From Mesaphorura yosii (lineage: Eukaryota; Arthropoda; Collembola; Poduromorpha; Tullbergiidae), in NCBI GenBank assembly GCA_009869945.1, contig WIXG01000260.1, positions 50,536 through 114,535 of the forward strand: a DNA stretch of 64,000 bases, in the 5' to 3' direction. The notes under the pieces are model-generated. The model had not been told where the DNA came from. It did not search any database and saw nothing but the letters and a program-made list of their open reading frames with translations. Made by a program: the position numbers and the translations under genes. Below are positions 55,501-64,000 of the stretch, piece after piece; positions within the stretch are counted from its first letter, which is position 1; every line of letters begins with the position of its first letter.

Positions 55501-58500
55501 AGACGAGCCCCGACACGAGCAAGAATAAGATTAAGTTTCCAAGCCTGAAAGTGTCGGATGTGAAGAGTCGGTTCGAGGGCTCGGGTGGGGCGAAACCAGT
55601 TGTGCCAGCGGCGGTGACTGCAGCGAAGTCACCGACAAGGCCGAAACCGCCACCGACGAGTGTGACAGTTGCAGAGAAGCCGATCGAGCAGCAGCAGCAA
55701 CAGACGAAGGAGGACGTGAAACCAAAGCCACAGCCACTGAAGGAGGAGAAGCAGAAACCGAGTCCAGTAGCAGCGCAGCCAAAGGCCAAGTCACCCGCTC
55801 CTCCGCCCGCCGAGCAAAGAACGGCCGAACCCGTCGTCGCCCCGCAGAAACCAGAGCCTGAACCACCAGCAGCAGCAAAGCAGGACCGGCCCAAACTGCA
55901 AGTGAAGATAATTCCGATCCAGCACGAGCCGCAGCCGGTGCAGAAACCTGCTGCTCTAGCGGCCGCGCCTGCAGCAGCAGCCACGCCGAAACCCGAACCA
56001 CAAACTACTACGACGAAGACTCCACTCAGCCCGAGCGAGAAGCAGCAGAAGGAGCAGGCGGCGAAAAAGATTGGCTCCGTGATCCAGCGAATTGTGTCCT
56101 CCGAGTCGGTTGAGAAGGGGCTCGACAAAGAACAGGCTGCTCCGGCTCCGCCGAAGACCTACAAGACGGAGATCCAAAAGTTCGTGAATGCCCCGGCACC
56201 ACTCCAGCAAAAGCCGTCAGCCACCAACTCGCAGGAGAGAATAATCCCGATCCAGATTCTCGACGAAGTGTCGAGCACGGCCACGGCCGCCTCGTCACGC
56301 ACCAATTCGGGAGCGAGCCTCACCCGCTTCCCACCGCCACCGCCTCGGCACGAAATCCGCTCTCCGCCGTCGATTTCGAGGCAGAACTCTTCCGACACGG
56401 AGTCCAGCCTCGCTGCCCCTCCACACATGGAACCTCTGAAGAAGTCCCCACGAGAGTTCATCATCCCAATCAAAGTGGAGGCCAGCGGGTGCACCGTTCA
56501 GCCACGGGAGGAGCTGCTAGAGTCATCTTCAGCTGAGGACCGGTTCCGAATGGAGAAACTGCGGCCGGGAAGGTTCAGCAAGCGATTTAATTCATTATTG
56601 AGTGACTCGAGCGAGGGCGAGCTGGACCAGCAGCAGCAAGGTCGAACTTCTGGAGCGTCGCTGCCCTCGCACTCCCGCAGCCTCAGCCAAGGGGACGAGC
56701 CCGCGACGAGCACGAGCACTTTTAACAAACGCTACAGACGTCTCCGTTCAGGCGGACTCCCACTCGACAAGTCAGACTCGTTCTCCTCCGACGGCGGAGT
56801 GGAGCTCGATGATGACGAGGATACTTTCGAGGTGCTGACTGCAGAGTCGCTATTCAGCAGCCTGCTTGATAGGGTGAGGAACCTCACGAGGAGGCTGAAC
56901 AGGGAAAACAGCTGGGGCGAGGATGGGCCGCTGGCGGAGTTGATGGGGAGCAGGTGAGGGCTGGAGGAGTGCTGTCTCTGATTAAATGGGAAGCACATTA
57001 AATAAATTAACTATTATTTATGTTGACCGCAGGAGTTCGGAGCTCGCAACCCCGTCGTCGTCCTACTCTCGCCGCTCCTACTCACGCGAACCCTCCGTCA
57101 CAGTCACGATCACTCACAACCCCGCCGGGTCGCAGCAGTGGAGAAAGAGCCTCAGCCGTGACGTGAGCGGGGACTCGATGCAGTCCGACACTGTGTCCAG
57201 GTCCAGTTCGATCAATGCGCCGTCGAGAAGTAAGTCGGAGAACAGCTGCGATGGGGATGATGAGATGTGACAAGAAACGGGTGCTATCAGGTTCTGATTA
57301 ACTTACGAACTGCGAATGGGTTGTGGTGATAAAAGTGTGCTATTAGATTTAACTGCATAACTGTCTATAATTGCCTTATCTGTTTGACAGTCCGTTAATA
57401 AACTATTCTAAGTGCAAGTACAGAGTTTCCTTTCCGAAGTCTTCAATGATGATTTCAGTTAGCCAACGTCCACAGAAAGAAAGGCTTCATGAGAGAGGTT
57501 AGAATTTCGAATTTGCCGCTCGGTCGCGCCCCGGGGTGATTTGGGACAGACAAGAATCATATGATTTAGAGTTTCTTTGTACGCTTTGTGCTCCGCTTCA
57601 CTTTTTTTGTCCATCCCAAGTCATCCCTTCCCGCGACCCGCCCGCGTGTTCAGCGCCATCAAGCAAGTATTTCTATTTCTTGTCCGTCTCAACTCCCCCG
57701 CCGTTCCCTCACAGCGCCCTCACTGAACCCCTTTGTATTTCTCCGAGCAGGCCCCTACGACTCGCTCTCGAACGGGTACGGCGGAAGTTACACCCGCCCA
57801 TCCTCCGCCTCCTCCGGAATCACTGCCCGCCGCCCTCCATCAATCACGAGCTACAGCCACCTCCACCAGCAGCCGATCCCTGAGATGGAGACGACCTACA
57901 ATTTCCAGCCACCGTCCCGGGCCAGCTACAGGCGGACGCTGAGCAATAGCGACTACAACACTACGAGTGTGACGCTCCCGCTGAGGAGACCGCCCGCACG
58001 CGCCTACGATCGGACAATGTCGAATGTGGACTACAGCCACGGCAGCTCTTATGGAAGTCCCACGAGTTCGTACGGCGGCGGCGGCACGAGCACGCGAGCG
58101 CCATCTGTGAGCAGGGAATTTTCTCGAGAGGGCAGCACTGCCGCTGCTGCTGGATATTCTGGAAGACTGGAGCCTAGCTCGCCGTACTCACCTCCAACTA
58201 GGTATGGCAGATCTTTGAGTCGGTACTCGACACCAGAACCGCCAGAGCGGCGGTTCAACGGTGGTAGCACTCCGCTGTCACCTACTTCTGCAAGTGGAGC
58301 GGATGATTACAGAAAATGGATCGGAGGGACGGTCTCGACCTCAACGCGTACTTCTGCAGCCGCCGCTCAGCAGACGCTCAGCGATCCCCCGCCGCCGTCG
58401 TACCGGCGATTCAGCTCTTATCAGGAACCTGACTCGAGCCCGACCATCGCCGTAGTCGACACGCCAAGGTGGCCTCATATATCTACGCAGAAGCACCGCC

Positions 58501-60035
58501 CAGTCAGCATCCAGAACTTCCCGTCGGCGTCAGCGGATGGGTTTAGTGCGCCTTCATCTTCAAGCGACGTCCAGTCACAGTCTGCACCGGTGCTCGAGAA
58601 CAGCCGCCCTTTCTCCCCAACGAGTCTCGTGCGCATGCAAGCGGAGAGGCTCACTTCACCGCCACCACCTCAGGCGCCCGCTGCTGTGGTTAAAGCGAAA
58701 CCTGAGCAGCACGTGCGGGCCACGAGCGTGGATAAGATTACGAGGCTGCTGGAGGGGAAGTCGGCTCCTCCTCCTGGCAGGGTAAGGAGCCCAACGCCCG
58801 GGCCACCACAGCGGCTACCGACAGCGCCACCTGAAACGACGGCGGCCGAACCGCCGCCGTCCGAGCAACAACCAGCAGCCCCAAGCCAGGAGGCCACCGC
58901 CGCCCCTTTAGAAAAGAAACCACCGGCGAAAAAGAAGTTTTTCCACTCACTCGAGAAGAAATGGGAAAAGTTCACGAATGGCGGCGCCGCAGCAGGGAAA
59001 AGCGAAGAGCCCTCCTTGTCCTCCGCCTGCGCCAATCAGCAGCAGCTTCCGGCCGAAGCGGACACGATCAACGAATCGAATTTACTGCAGCGGGCCGCGC
59101 ATGCGCTTGAGCCTAAACAGGCTTCCGGCGGTGGAAGGGTGAGCTCCGTGCTGGGGAGACTCCGGAAGTTTGAGGGACCTGGCAGTAAGAAGCCTCCTCC
59201 AGGAGGAGGTCCTGGGAGGAGGGTGCAATCTGTGTATGCGGGGGCTTGTAGTGATAGCGTGCTGACTCTACCTTTGACTGAGAGGCAGAGCAGTGTGCCG
59301 CCACCGGAGCCACCGAATCAGCATCAGCTGAACCCGAAGCGGGCAGGGGAAAATGAGGCTACTTCCAGTCAAGTCGAGCCGAAGCCGGGGCCTCCCACAG
59401 TTGAGAAGAAGCGCCCCCGTCCCCTTTCTCTTGGAATCTTCTCCGTGGCCGAGTCAAAGAGCTGCTCCAGTTTTATCCCGAGGCCTGCTGAGAGCAGAGC
59501 GCCGGCGGAGCCACCGCGACTGCAGCCTTCAACGAGCAGCGCCAGTGCCGCCACCGCCTCGCCTCCATCCGCCTGCGCTGAGCTAGAAATCCGTATCGAT
59601 CCACCCTACCCCGACTCCTCCAATCAGAACGGAAACGGTGACCCGCCCCCACAGCAGCCCTCCCCAACTAGCTCGGCCTCCTCCGAGAAGAATTCGAACC
59701 GCTCTTCAATCCTCGACGAAGAAGAGTCAGTCTCCGATCGAATCCTCCGAAAATCTTTTTATACTCGATTCAACCCGGACAGTCCAACCTGCTCGATTAA
59801 ACGGTACTCGCCGAATAGGAACTCTTTAACGAGGCTGGACGCTTCGCGCTACGCGGCAGCGGCGGGCTCTGGGAGTAATATTAATAAATACAATCCGAAC
59901 CCGCTGTTTAAAGAGTTGATTAGCGAGAGGGATGATGTTGGGAGGAAGGCGGAGTACTCACGGAGGGTCACTAGTAAGCTGAGTAAACTGCTGAGGGACA
60001 TTGAGCAGGATTCGAACGGGGACGTGGGGGCTTAG
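52550..60035 (+). CDS. NUAK: NUAK-family serine/threonine kinase with giant tail
   Basis: AMPK-related kinase normally activated by LKB1 and acting on myosin phosphatase, cytoskeleton and proteostasis. Six exons (52550-52762, 53237-53357, 53453-53670, 53757-56953, 57033-57229, 57751-60035) give 2076 aa, far longer than human NUAK1 (about 660). The kinase domain (about residues 45-300) is intact: GQGTYGKV loop, VAIK lysine, HRDLKLEN catalytic loop, IADFG, and activation loop [15 protein letters not shown] with the LKB1-target Thr. Beyond it lies about 1700 residues of disordered Pro/Lys/Ser-rich tail with repeated KEKSP-type units (54610-55140), three IIPI[QK] motifs (about 55907, 56241, 56458), a KIKF sequence that could dock PP1, and Arg/Ser/Tyr-rich blocks in the last exon. 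The first ATG gives a short Ala-rich lead. Confidence 0.93.
57230..57402 (+). other. Candidate alternative 3' terminus of NUAK
   Basis: Read-through of the donor after 57229 adds 14 codons (ending SCDGDDEM) to a TGA at 57268-57270. An AATAAA follows at 57397-57402, before the last exon at 57751. This would give a NUAK isoform lacking the last 760 or so residues. Confidence 0.45.
59810..59916 (+). repeat. Upstream copy of 107-bp direct repeat (in NUAK last exon)
   Basis: Identical base for base to 63894-64000, with an offset of 4,084 bp. The copy here lies inside the intact NUAK frame, which continues to its stop at 60035. Confidence 0.95.
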
Positions 60036-60179
60036 GCTCAGGCCTTTTGGCAGACTGAACTGTGGACTGACTGGCGGAGTGCAGGAAGATGCGTAATTAT
60101 TACTTATGCAATTTGTATTAAATGTGTGAATTTGTGAACACTGCGTGCTAATCGCAAGTCTTAATTGTATCGTTAACTT

Positions 60180-60185
60180 AATAAA
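60180..60185 (+). terminator. Poly(A) signal of NUAK
   Basis: AATAAA about 145 nt after the NUAK stop codon. Confidence 0.65.
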
Positions 60186-60589
60186 TATATCAAATATCAA
60201 ACTCGGCGTCCCTTGAAGCAGGGTCGTAGTTCTCAACAACATTCTTTAACTTTGCAAATAATGAAACTCTGAAGCCAATTTTTTTCACTTTTTGCACCGC
60301 ATCTAGGGGGCTTTCGGAAATGGAGTTTATGTCATGGAATCGACCAGTAGGTGCTTGTGCTTTCAGAAAATCGGTTTTTAATCCTCCTTTTATTCCGCTG
60401 ACCACTGCTTATCAGGATCACGAAAAATATCACGCATGAAAGAACATAATCTACGCAAATATGCAGCAAAACGTAATTGGAATGCGTGTGCATTTCAACA
60501 TGAGTGCGCACTTCGTGTTAATCAGGAATATTGATATGCCTAATACAGAGAGCATTCGCACTTATATTGGCCAATTTTAAAACTTAATT
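60186..60589. other. Region between NUAK and transposon relic
   Basis: A minus-strand open frame at 60190-60405 (ending KNVVENYDPASRDAEFDI) is unassigned. It might be the decayed C-terminal part of the adjacent transposase, but the similarity is too weak to claim. Nothing else was recognised. Confidence 0.3.
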
Positions 60590-61130
60590 TTCAGAAAGCC
60601 GAAACCATGGAAATCCATCGGACTTGTGCAAGGCTCCTTACAAGGATTTTTTCATCGGCAATAATCATTATTCCCAAATTTCGGTTCAAATCCTCAGCAT
60701 TCTGTGAAGTTTTCCTGGACGTAATGTGATGAAACGACGTCAGGGTGGGTACGAACTTTCTCCGGCTCACCGAGTTACAGCTTTGGGACTTCTGACTCCA
60801 AAATTGGCCTTAGCACATGCTCCATGTAGTAATCTGAGTTGACCTTAACATTTTTTGGCACTTTGATCAAACACCCCTCGGCCAGTGAGACAACCGACGA
60901 CCATGAAATTCTTTCCAAACTAGCCTTTTGGGAGTTTTGAATTTTGAGCTTTCCCTATTTTATTATATTGGCTATTATTGATTTGAAAATCGAGATCCCG
61001 GAGTCCCTGAGCTTGCCTACAATGGCTTTTGCGACAAGGTTCTCTGGAATAAGATTTGACAAGGTAGTCCATTTTAATTCCCATTTGTGTTCAAATTATT
61101 CAAGCGTTGCACACAAATGAGCAGAGACAC
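60590..61130 (-). mobile_element. Decayed mariner/Tc1-like transposase
   Basis: On the minus strand, fragments in shifting frames match mariner-family transposases. Near 60780-60858 there is KVNSDYYMEHVLRPILESE followed by VPKL, the block between catalytic acids. Near 60595-60622 there is SPMDFHGFGF, corresponding to the conserved SPD-NPMD-FGFG region with the last catalytic Asp. Stop codons interrupt the frame (for instance right after VPKL) and frames change, so it cannot make an active enzyme. I could not find terminal inverted repeats. Confidence 0.7.
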
Positions 61131-61402
61131 TGACATTAGAAGACAACTAAGTTAAATCAAATTCGCGCATACAGAACGTGAGCTATGAGGTCTTTCTTGG
61201 CCAAAATAAGTACGGACGGCCTCTGTATTATGTGTAAACGTTCAAGGGCAAATGCAGTGAACGTCACACTGAATACTGAATGGATAATGTTATCTAATCG
61301 GTCTCGATGATACCAACAGGAAAGAGCGCCGACTACGTTTCACACTTTTTCATGTAAACGTTTAATTAGGCTGCAGCCGGCTCCGCAATTGTATCAATCA
61401 AC

Positions 61403-62479
61403 ATGCTCCTTCGCCATTGGCAAGGGGTTGTCTTGGTACTTGCATTCCATCCAAAGTTTACTGTGCCAACAATCAGCGTCTTCAAAAGGAATTTAGGCCA
61501 TGGGAGAGTGAAACCAGAGCATATCAATACATTTTTGGAAGTGTCTGATTGGATAGGATCCGTAGAGAAGGCGTATGTCCAACCTTCTGCTGCACGCATA
61601 CTTGCAGCACCACGATCGAAAACTCCGTGGTATCTTTTGGTCTCAGCGGATGACTACGGATTCAAGCGGAAACTGGAAGCAGCTAAAAGTGGAGGCTATG
61701 CTGGCCTAATCATTCACAATTCCAGGTATTCAGTCACAAATCTTAATGGCTTAGCAAAAGCATTCAAAAGAGAAGTTTCGACCTCGTTTCCTGTGTTCAT
61801 TGTTGACTACGAGTTTGGACAACTCCTTGTCAAGTTATTTGAGTCTTCCAGGGATGGCACCGATAATCGACACTTTATTCAAATAGAAAGGAACCTCAGC
61901 TGGGTCGCGTGGCTATACTCAATATCTGGACTTGGCACTATCCTCTCGAATCTATTTCTTTATCTTGCCCTTTTTCTACTTTGTTCGCCAATAATTTTCT
62001 TAACACTTGCTAAAATTTCCGAACCAACCCCAACCCCGGTAAGTTTGTGGATCGCAGAAGCGAGCTAAGACTGAAATTAGACTGCTTTTTGGTGCTTAGT
62101 TCCAGTTCTATAGGAATCAACACTTTGTCGATGACGACTCAGAAGTCAATGACGACTCAGACTTCGAAGAGGCCTCGCCTCCTCCGCCTCCACCAACCTC
62201 ACAGCAGGGCCATTACAGACACTATTGTGTGTTACTTGGAATCGACCCTTCGTCCCCGAGAGCGCACGCGGAGGAAGTCTATCGTTCTCTGTCCCTCGAA
62301 CTTCATCCAGGTTTACCAACATTCCAATATGTCTAACTTGGATTTTGTCTGACTTTTCTGTATCATGGCTGGTGATTGCAGACAAGAGTGCGGGTAAATC
62401 TGCTTACGTCAAACAGAGAGATGAGAATCGGCTAAAGGAAATCAACGCTGCCAGGTCACAGGTGGACAAAGAGAGATAA
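61403..62479 (+). CDS. PA-like domain, transmembrane and C-terminal J-domain protein
   Basis: Three exons (61403-62038, 62106-62310, 62382-62479) give 312 aa. After a hydrophobic N-terminus (possible signal peptide), residues about 50-160 resemble a protease-associated (PA) domain as in RNF13-type proteins (GGYAGLIIHN, FPVFIVDYEFGQLL). A long hydrophobic segment follows (about 170-207, LFLYLALFLLCSPIIFLTL), then an acidic linker, six prolines, and a compact J-domain (about 251-312): YCVLLGIDPS, helix II EEVYRSLSLEL, HPD at 279-281 across the second intron, and LKEINAA in helix III. J-domains recruit Hsp70; if the PA part is lumenal, the J-domain would face the cytosol. RNF13-like proteins carry a RING here instead. 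Base use is more AT-rich than in NUAK and CLASRP. The domain assignments are by eye; the PA part is the less certain. Confidence 0.7.
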
Positions 62480-62504
62480 TCTGAAATAGAACACAGGTTG
62501 TGTA

Positions 62505-62510
62505 AATAAA
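62505..62510 (+). terminator. Poly(A) signal of PA-TM-J gene
   Basis: AATAAA 26 nt after the stop codon. Confidence 0.6.
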
Positions 62511-62777
62511 CTGAACTGCGAGGGTGAAGCAGAGAGTTTTAGAGTATTAATACAATCATTTCTACACAGAGGGGTTATACATTGAGTGCTTTATGTTATT
62601 ACTGCTAGTCATTTATCACAAAGACAAAGTCCTGTAAGTCGTGGCTCGATCTTGAAGATTAGGGAATCCAAAAGAGATACACCCGTAATCAATGACACCG
62701 GAATAAAATTCAAGTTTCCTTGAACTAGGTGAAATCGGCCAAGCTCCACAATACGAGGTGGTGTTCCCAGGTGACAG

Positions 62778-62999
62778 AGTTGTCAAAAAAAGTTGCAATT
62801 ACTGTCACTGAACGAAGCGAGAATCAAGAATAAATTGGAAGATGCTGAGGTCGGATTTACCATCTTTGCGCAACTCACTTCTCGGACACTTGTCGACGAA
62901 TACAAGGCTCAAAATGTGTCCAGTTGGAGGAGTATACTAGTCCATGTCGTCCTGGTGGTTACGGTCTTCATTCCTTATCTTGCGTATGGGAACCTGTAG
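62778..62999 (+). CDS. Unidentified exon encoding a C-terminal membrane segment
   Basis: The open frame ends at a TAG at 62997-62999 and encodes a charged stretch (LNEARIKNKLEDAEVG) followed by a hydrophobic helix (ILVHVVLVVTVFIPYLAYG). An acceptor-like GTGACAG precedes it, so it could be a terminal exon of a gene whose other exons I could not find. AATAAA follows at 63050-63055. I do not recognise the family; it could also be a gene fragment. Confidence 0.35.
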   Translation, partial: SCQKKLQLLSLNEARIKNKLEDAEVGFTIFAQLTSRTLVDEYKAQNVSSWRSILVHVVLVVTVFIPYLAYGNL

Positions 63000-63049
63000 A
63001 TAGAAAACATTAACTTAGCTGCCCAACGTTTGTCTCCTTCCCTTGGATG

Positions 63050-63055
63050 AATAAA
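63050..63055 (+). terminator. Possible poly(A) signal after the unidentified exon
   Basis: AATAAA 51 nt beyond the TAG at 62999. Confidence 0.4.
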
Positions 63056-63410
63056 GAATTAGCATGATTCAAAAGTAGAGTTACGGCACAGTTGGAATTC
63101 TCTTGTTCAGTTTCGACACCAAATAGAAGTAAAATTCGCGATGAATTAGTCATGCGCACAAGTTTTGAGAAAGTGTATACGTTGGTATTTGTTGATACAC
63201 TAATCTCTGATAAGATAAGACAATTCCTGTCTGTCAGTGAGTCAACTCACTCTATATGTGAGTTGAGACTTCATGTGCATTATGTTGTCGCTGTCAGAAC
63301 TTTGTGCTCAAATTACTGATCTGTGCAGATTCTCACTTCTCAGTCTGTCCACTGGCCACTGGTGCCACAAATAAAGGGGCAAGTACATTACCTCCGACGA
63401 CTACTCCAGA
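63056..63410 (+). other. 5' region of SEC63-like fragment
   Basis: No supported exon. The promoter and leader of the SEC63-like fragment may lie here. Confidence 0.35.
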
Positions 63411-63839
63411 ATGCCTTTCCAACACAAGTACAAAATCGCTTACGATCAGACTGGTTCCACGACAGCATTCTTCCTCATTCCAACGCTTGCACTCATCTTG
63501 TTTCCAGTAACGTACTGTCTGTGGCCACACTATGTCAGTATGTAGACATAAAGCATCATAAGGTCAAAGGTTATTTATACGAAGTCTTCTGATACAATTT
63601 TCTTGATCACAGGAGGCTGCTCTCATGGTGAAATCTGTCGCCGAGATTAAGATCCTGATTACACCAGTTGCCGGCAGCTAGAAACTCGCCGGCGACGTGG
63701 ACGACTCAAGATAAGGTTTATTCTTGTTCTCTGCTGGACCTTCTACTTATCACTGATTTACCAAATTAGTGAAGATCCTGAAGCTGACCCTTATGCCGAT
63801 TTCGACCCGTATTCCATACTTGGCGTGCCCTGCAACTGA
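63411..63839 (+). pseudogene. SEC63: SEC63-like N-terminal fragment, cut before the J-domain
   Basis: SEC63 is the ER-membrane J-protein that works with BiP and the Sec61 channel. Exons 63411-63533, 63613-63627 and 63678-63839 give 99 residues. YDQTGSTTAFFLIP begins TM1, which ends VTYCLWPHY. Then come a basic linker, TM2 (IRFILVLCWTFYLSLIYQIS) and the family's DPYADFDPYSILGV. A TGA then ends the frame where the J-domain should start, and a copy of NUAK sequence begins 55 bases later. The model needs a 50-nt intron (63628-63677); without it there is an internal stop. It is either a truncated duplicate copy or a chimera made in assembly. The rest of SEC63 is not in the window. Confidence 0.6.
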
Positions 63840-63893
63840 ACCCCCATTATCCGTCGGACACGGCCAGAAGGGATTTCACGACACCAGAACTTT

Positions 63894-64000
63894 GCCGAAT
63901 AGGAACTCTTTAACGAGGCTGGACGCTTCGCGCTACGCGGCAGCGGCGGGCTCTGGGAGTAATATTAATAAATACAATCCGAACCCGCTGTTTAAAGAGT
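63894..64000 (+). repeat. Second copy of NUAK last-exon sequence
   Basis: Exact copy of 59810-59916 (107 of 107 bases), running off the window end. The identity starts abruptly at 63894 and the preceding bases are unrelated, so 63893/63894 is a breakpoint. Either a tandem duplication unit of 4,084 bp or an assembly join. Confidence 0.95.

Overview
The window is nuclear DNA from an animal, most likely an arthropod and plausibly a small-genome crustacean. Genes are split by many GT-AG introns, mostly 60-90 bp, and there are no operons, ribosome-binding sites, tRNA or rRNA genes. One gene belongs to the arthropod DM4/12 family, and TM2D1 has an insect-like C-terminus. The species cannot be named from the sequence. 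Exon structures were built by hand from splice signals, phase and protein-family similarity; for every multi-exon model given as complete, the exon lengths sum to a multiple of three.

Layout: (1) 308-17395 (+) cytoplasmic dynein 1 heavy chain, 34 exons, 4586 aa, complete. (2) 17566-18798 (-) DM4/12-family protein, tail to tail with dynein. (3) 19549-28708 (-) a 1320-aa secreted or anchored Pro/Gln/Thr-rich protein with a 4.6-kb first intron. (4) 30103-30936 (-) TM2D1, whose signal peptide seems lost to a one-base frame disruption. (5) 31953-42073 (+) a PATJ/MUPP1-type polarity scaffold with one L27 and twelve PDZ domains. (6) 42426-48674 (-) nucleoporin NUP210 (gp210), tail to tail with PATJ. 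(7) 49190-51758 (+) CLASRP, an SR-like splicing factor, head to head with NUP210. (8) 52550-60035 (+) a 2076-aa NUAK-family kinase with a very long disordered tail.

The last 4 kb (60036-64000) looks different. It is AT-richer and holds a decayed mariner-type transposase, a compact gene joining a PA domain, a membrane segment and a J-domain, an unidentified exon encoding a membrane segment, and the first 99 residues of a SEC63-like protein that stop where its J-domain should begin. The final 107 bases are an exact copy of the NUAK last exon 4,084 bp upstream. This indicates a tandem duplication or an assembly chimera whose junction lies inside the SEC63-like gene.

The genes form no pathway cluster; they are mostly housekeeping or polarity genes packed closely. 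Recurring themes are compact convergent gene ends with facing poly(A) signals, and long genes (PATJ, NUAK) with possible internal poly(A) sites that would give truncated isoforms. The most unusual items are the PA-TM-J protein, the duplication junction, a candidate 30-nt microexon in dynein and the TM2D1 frame break.
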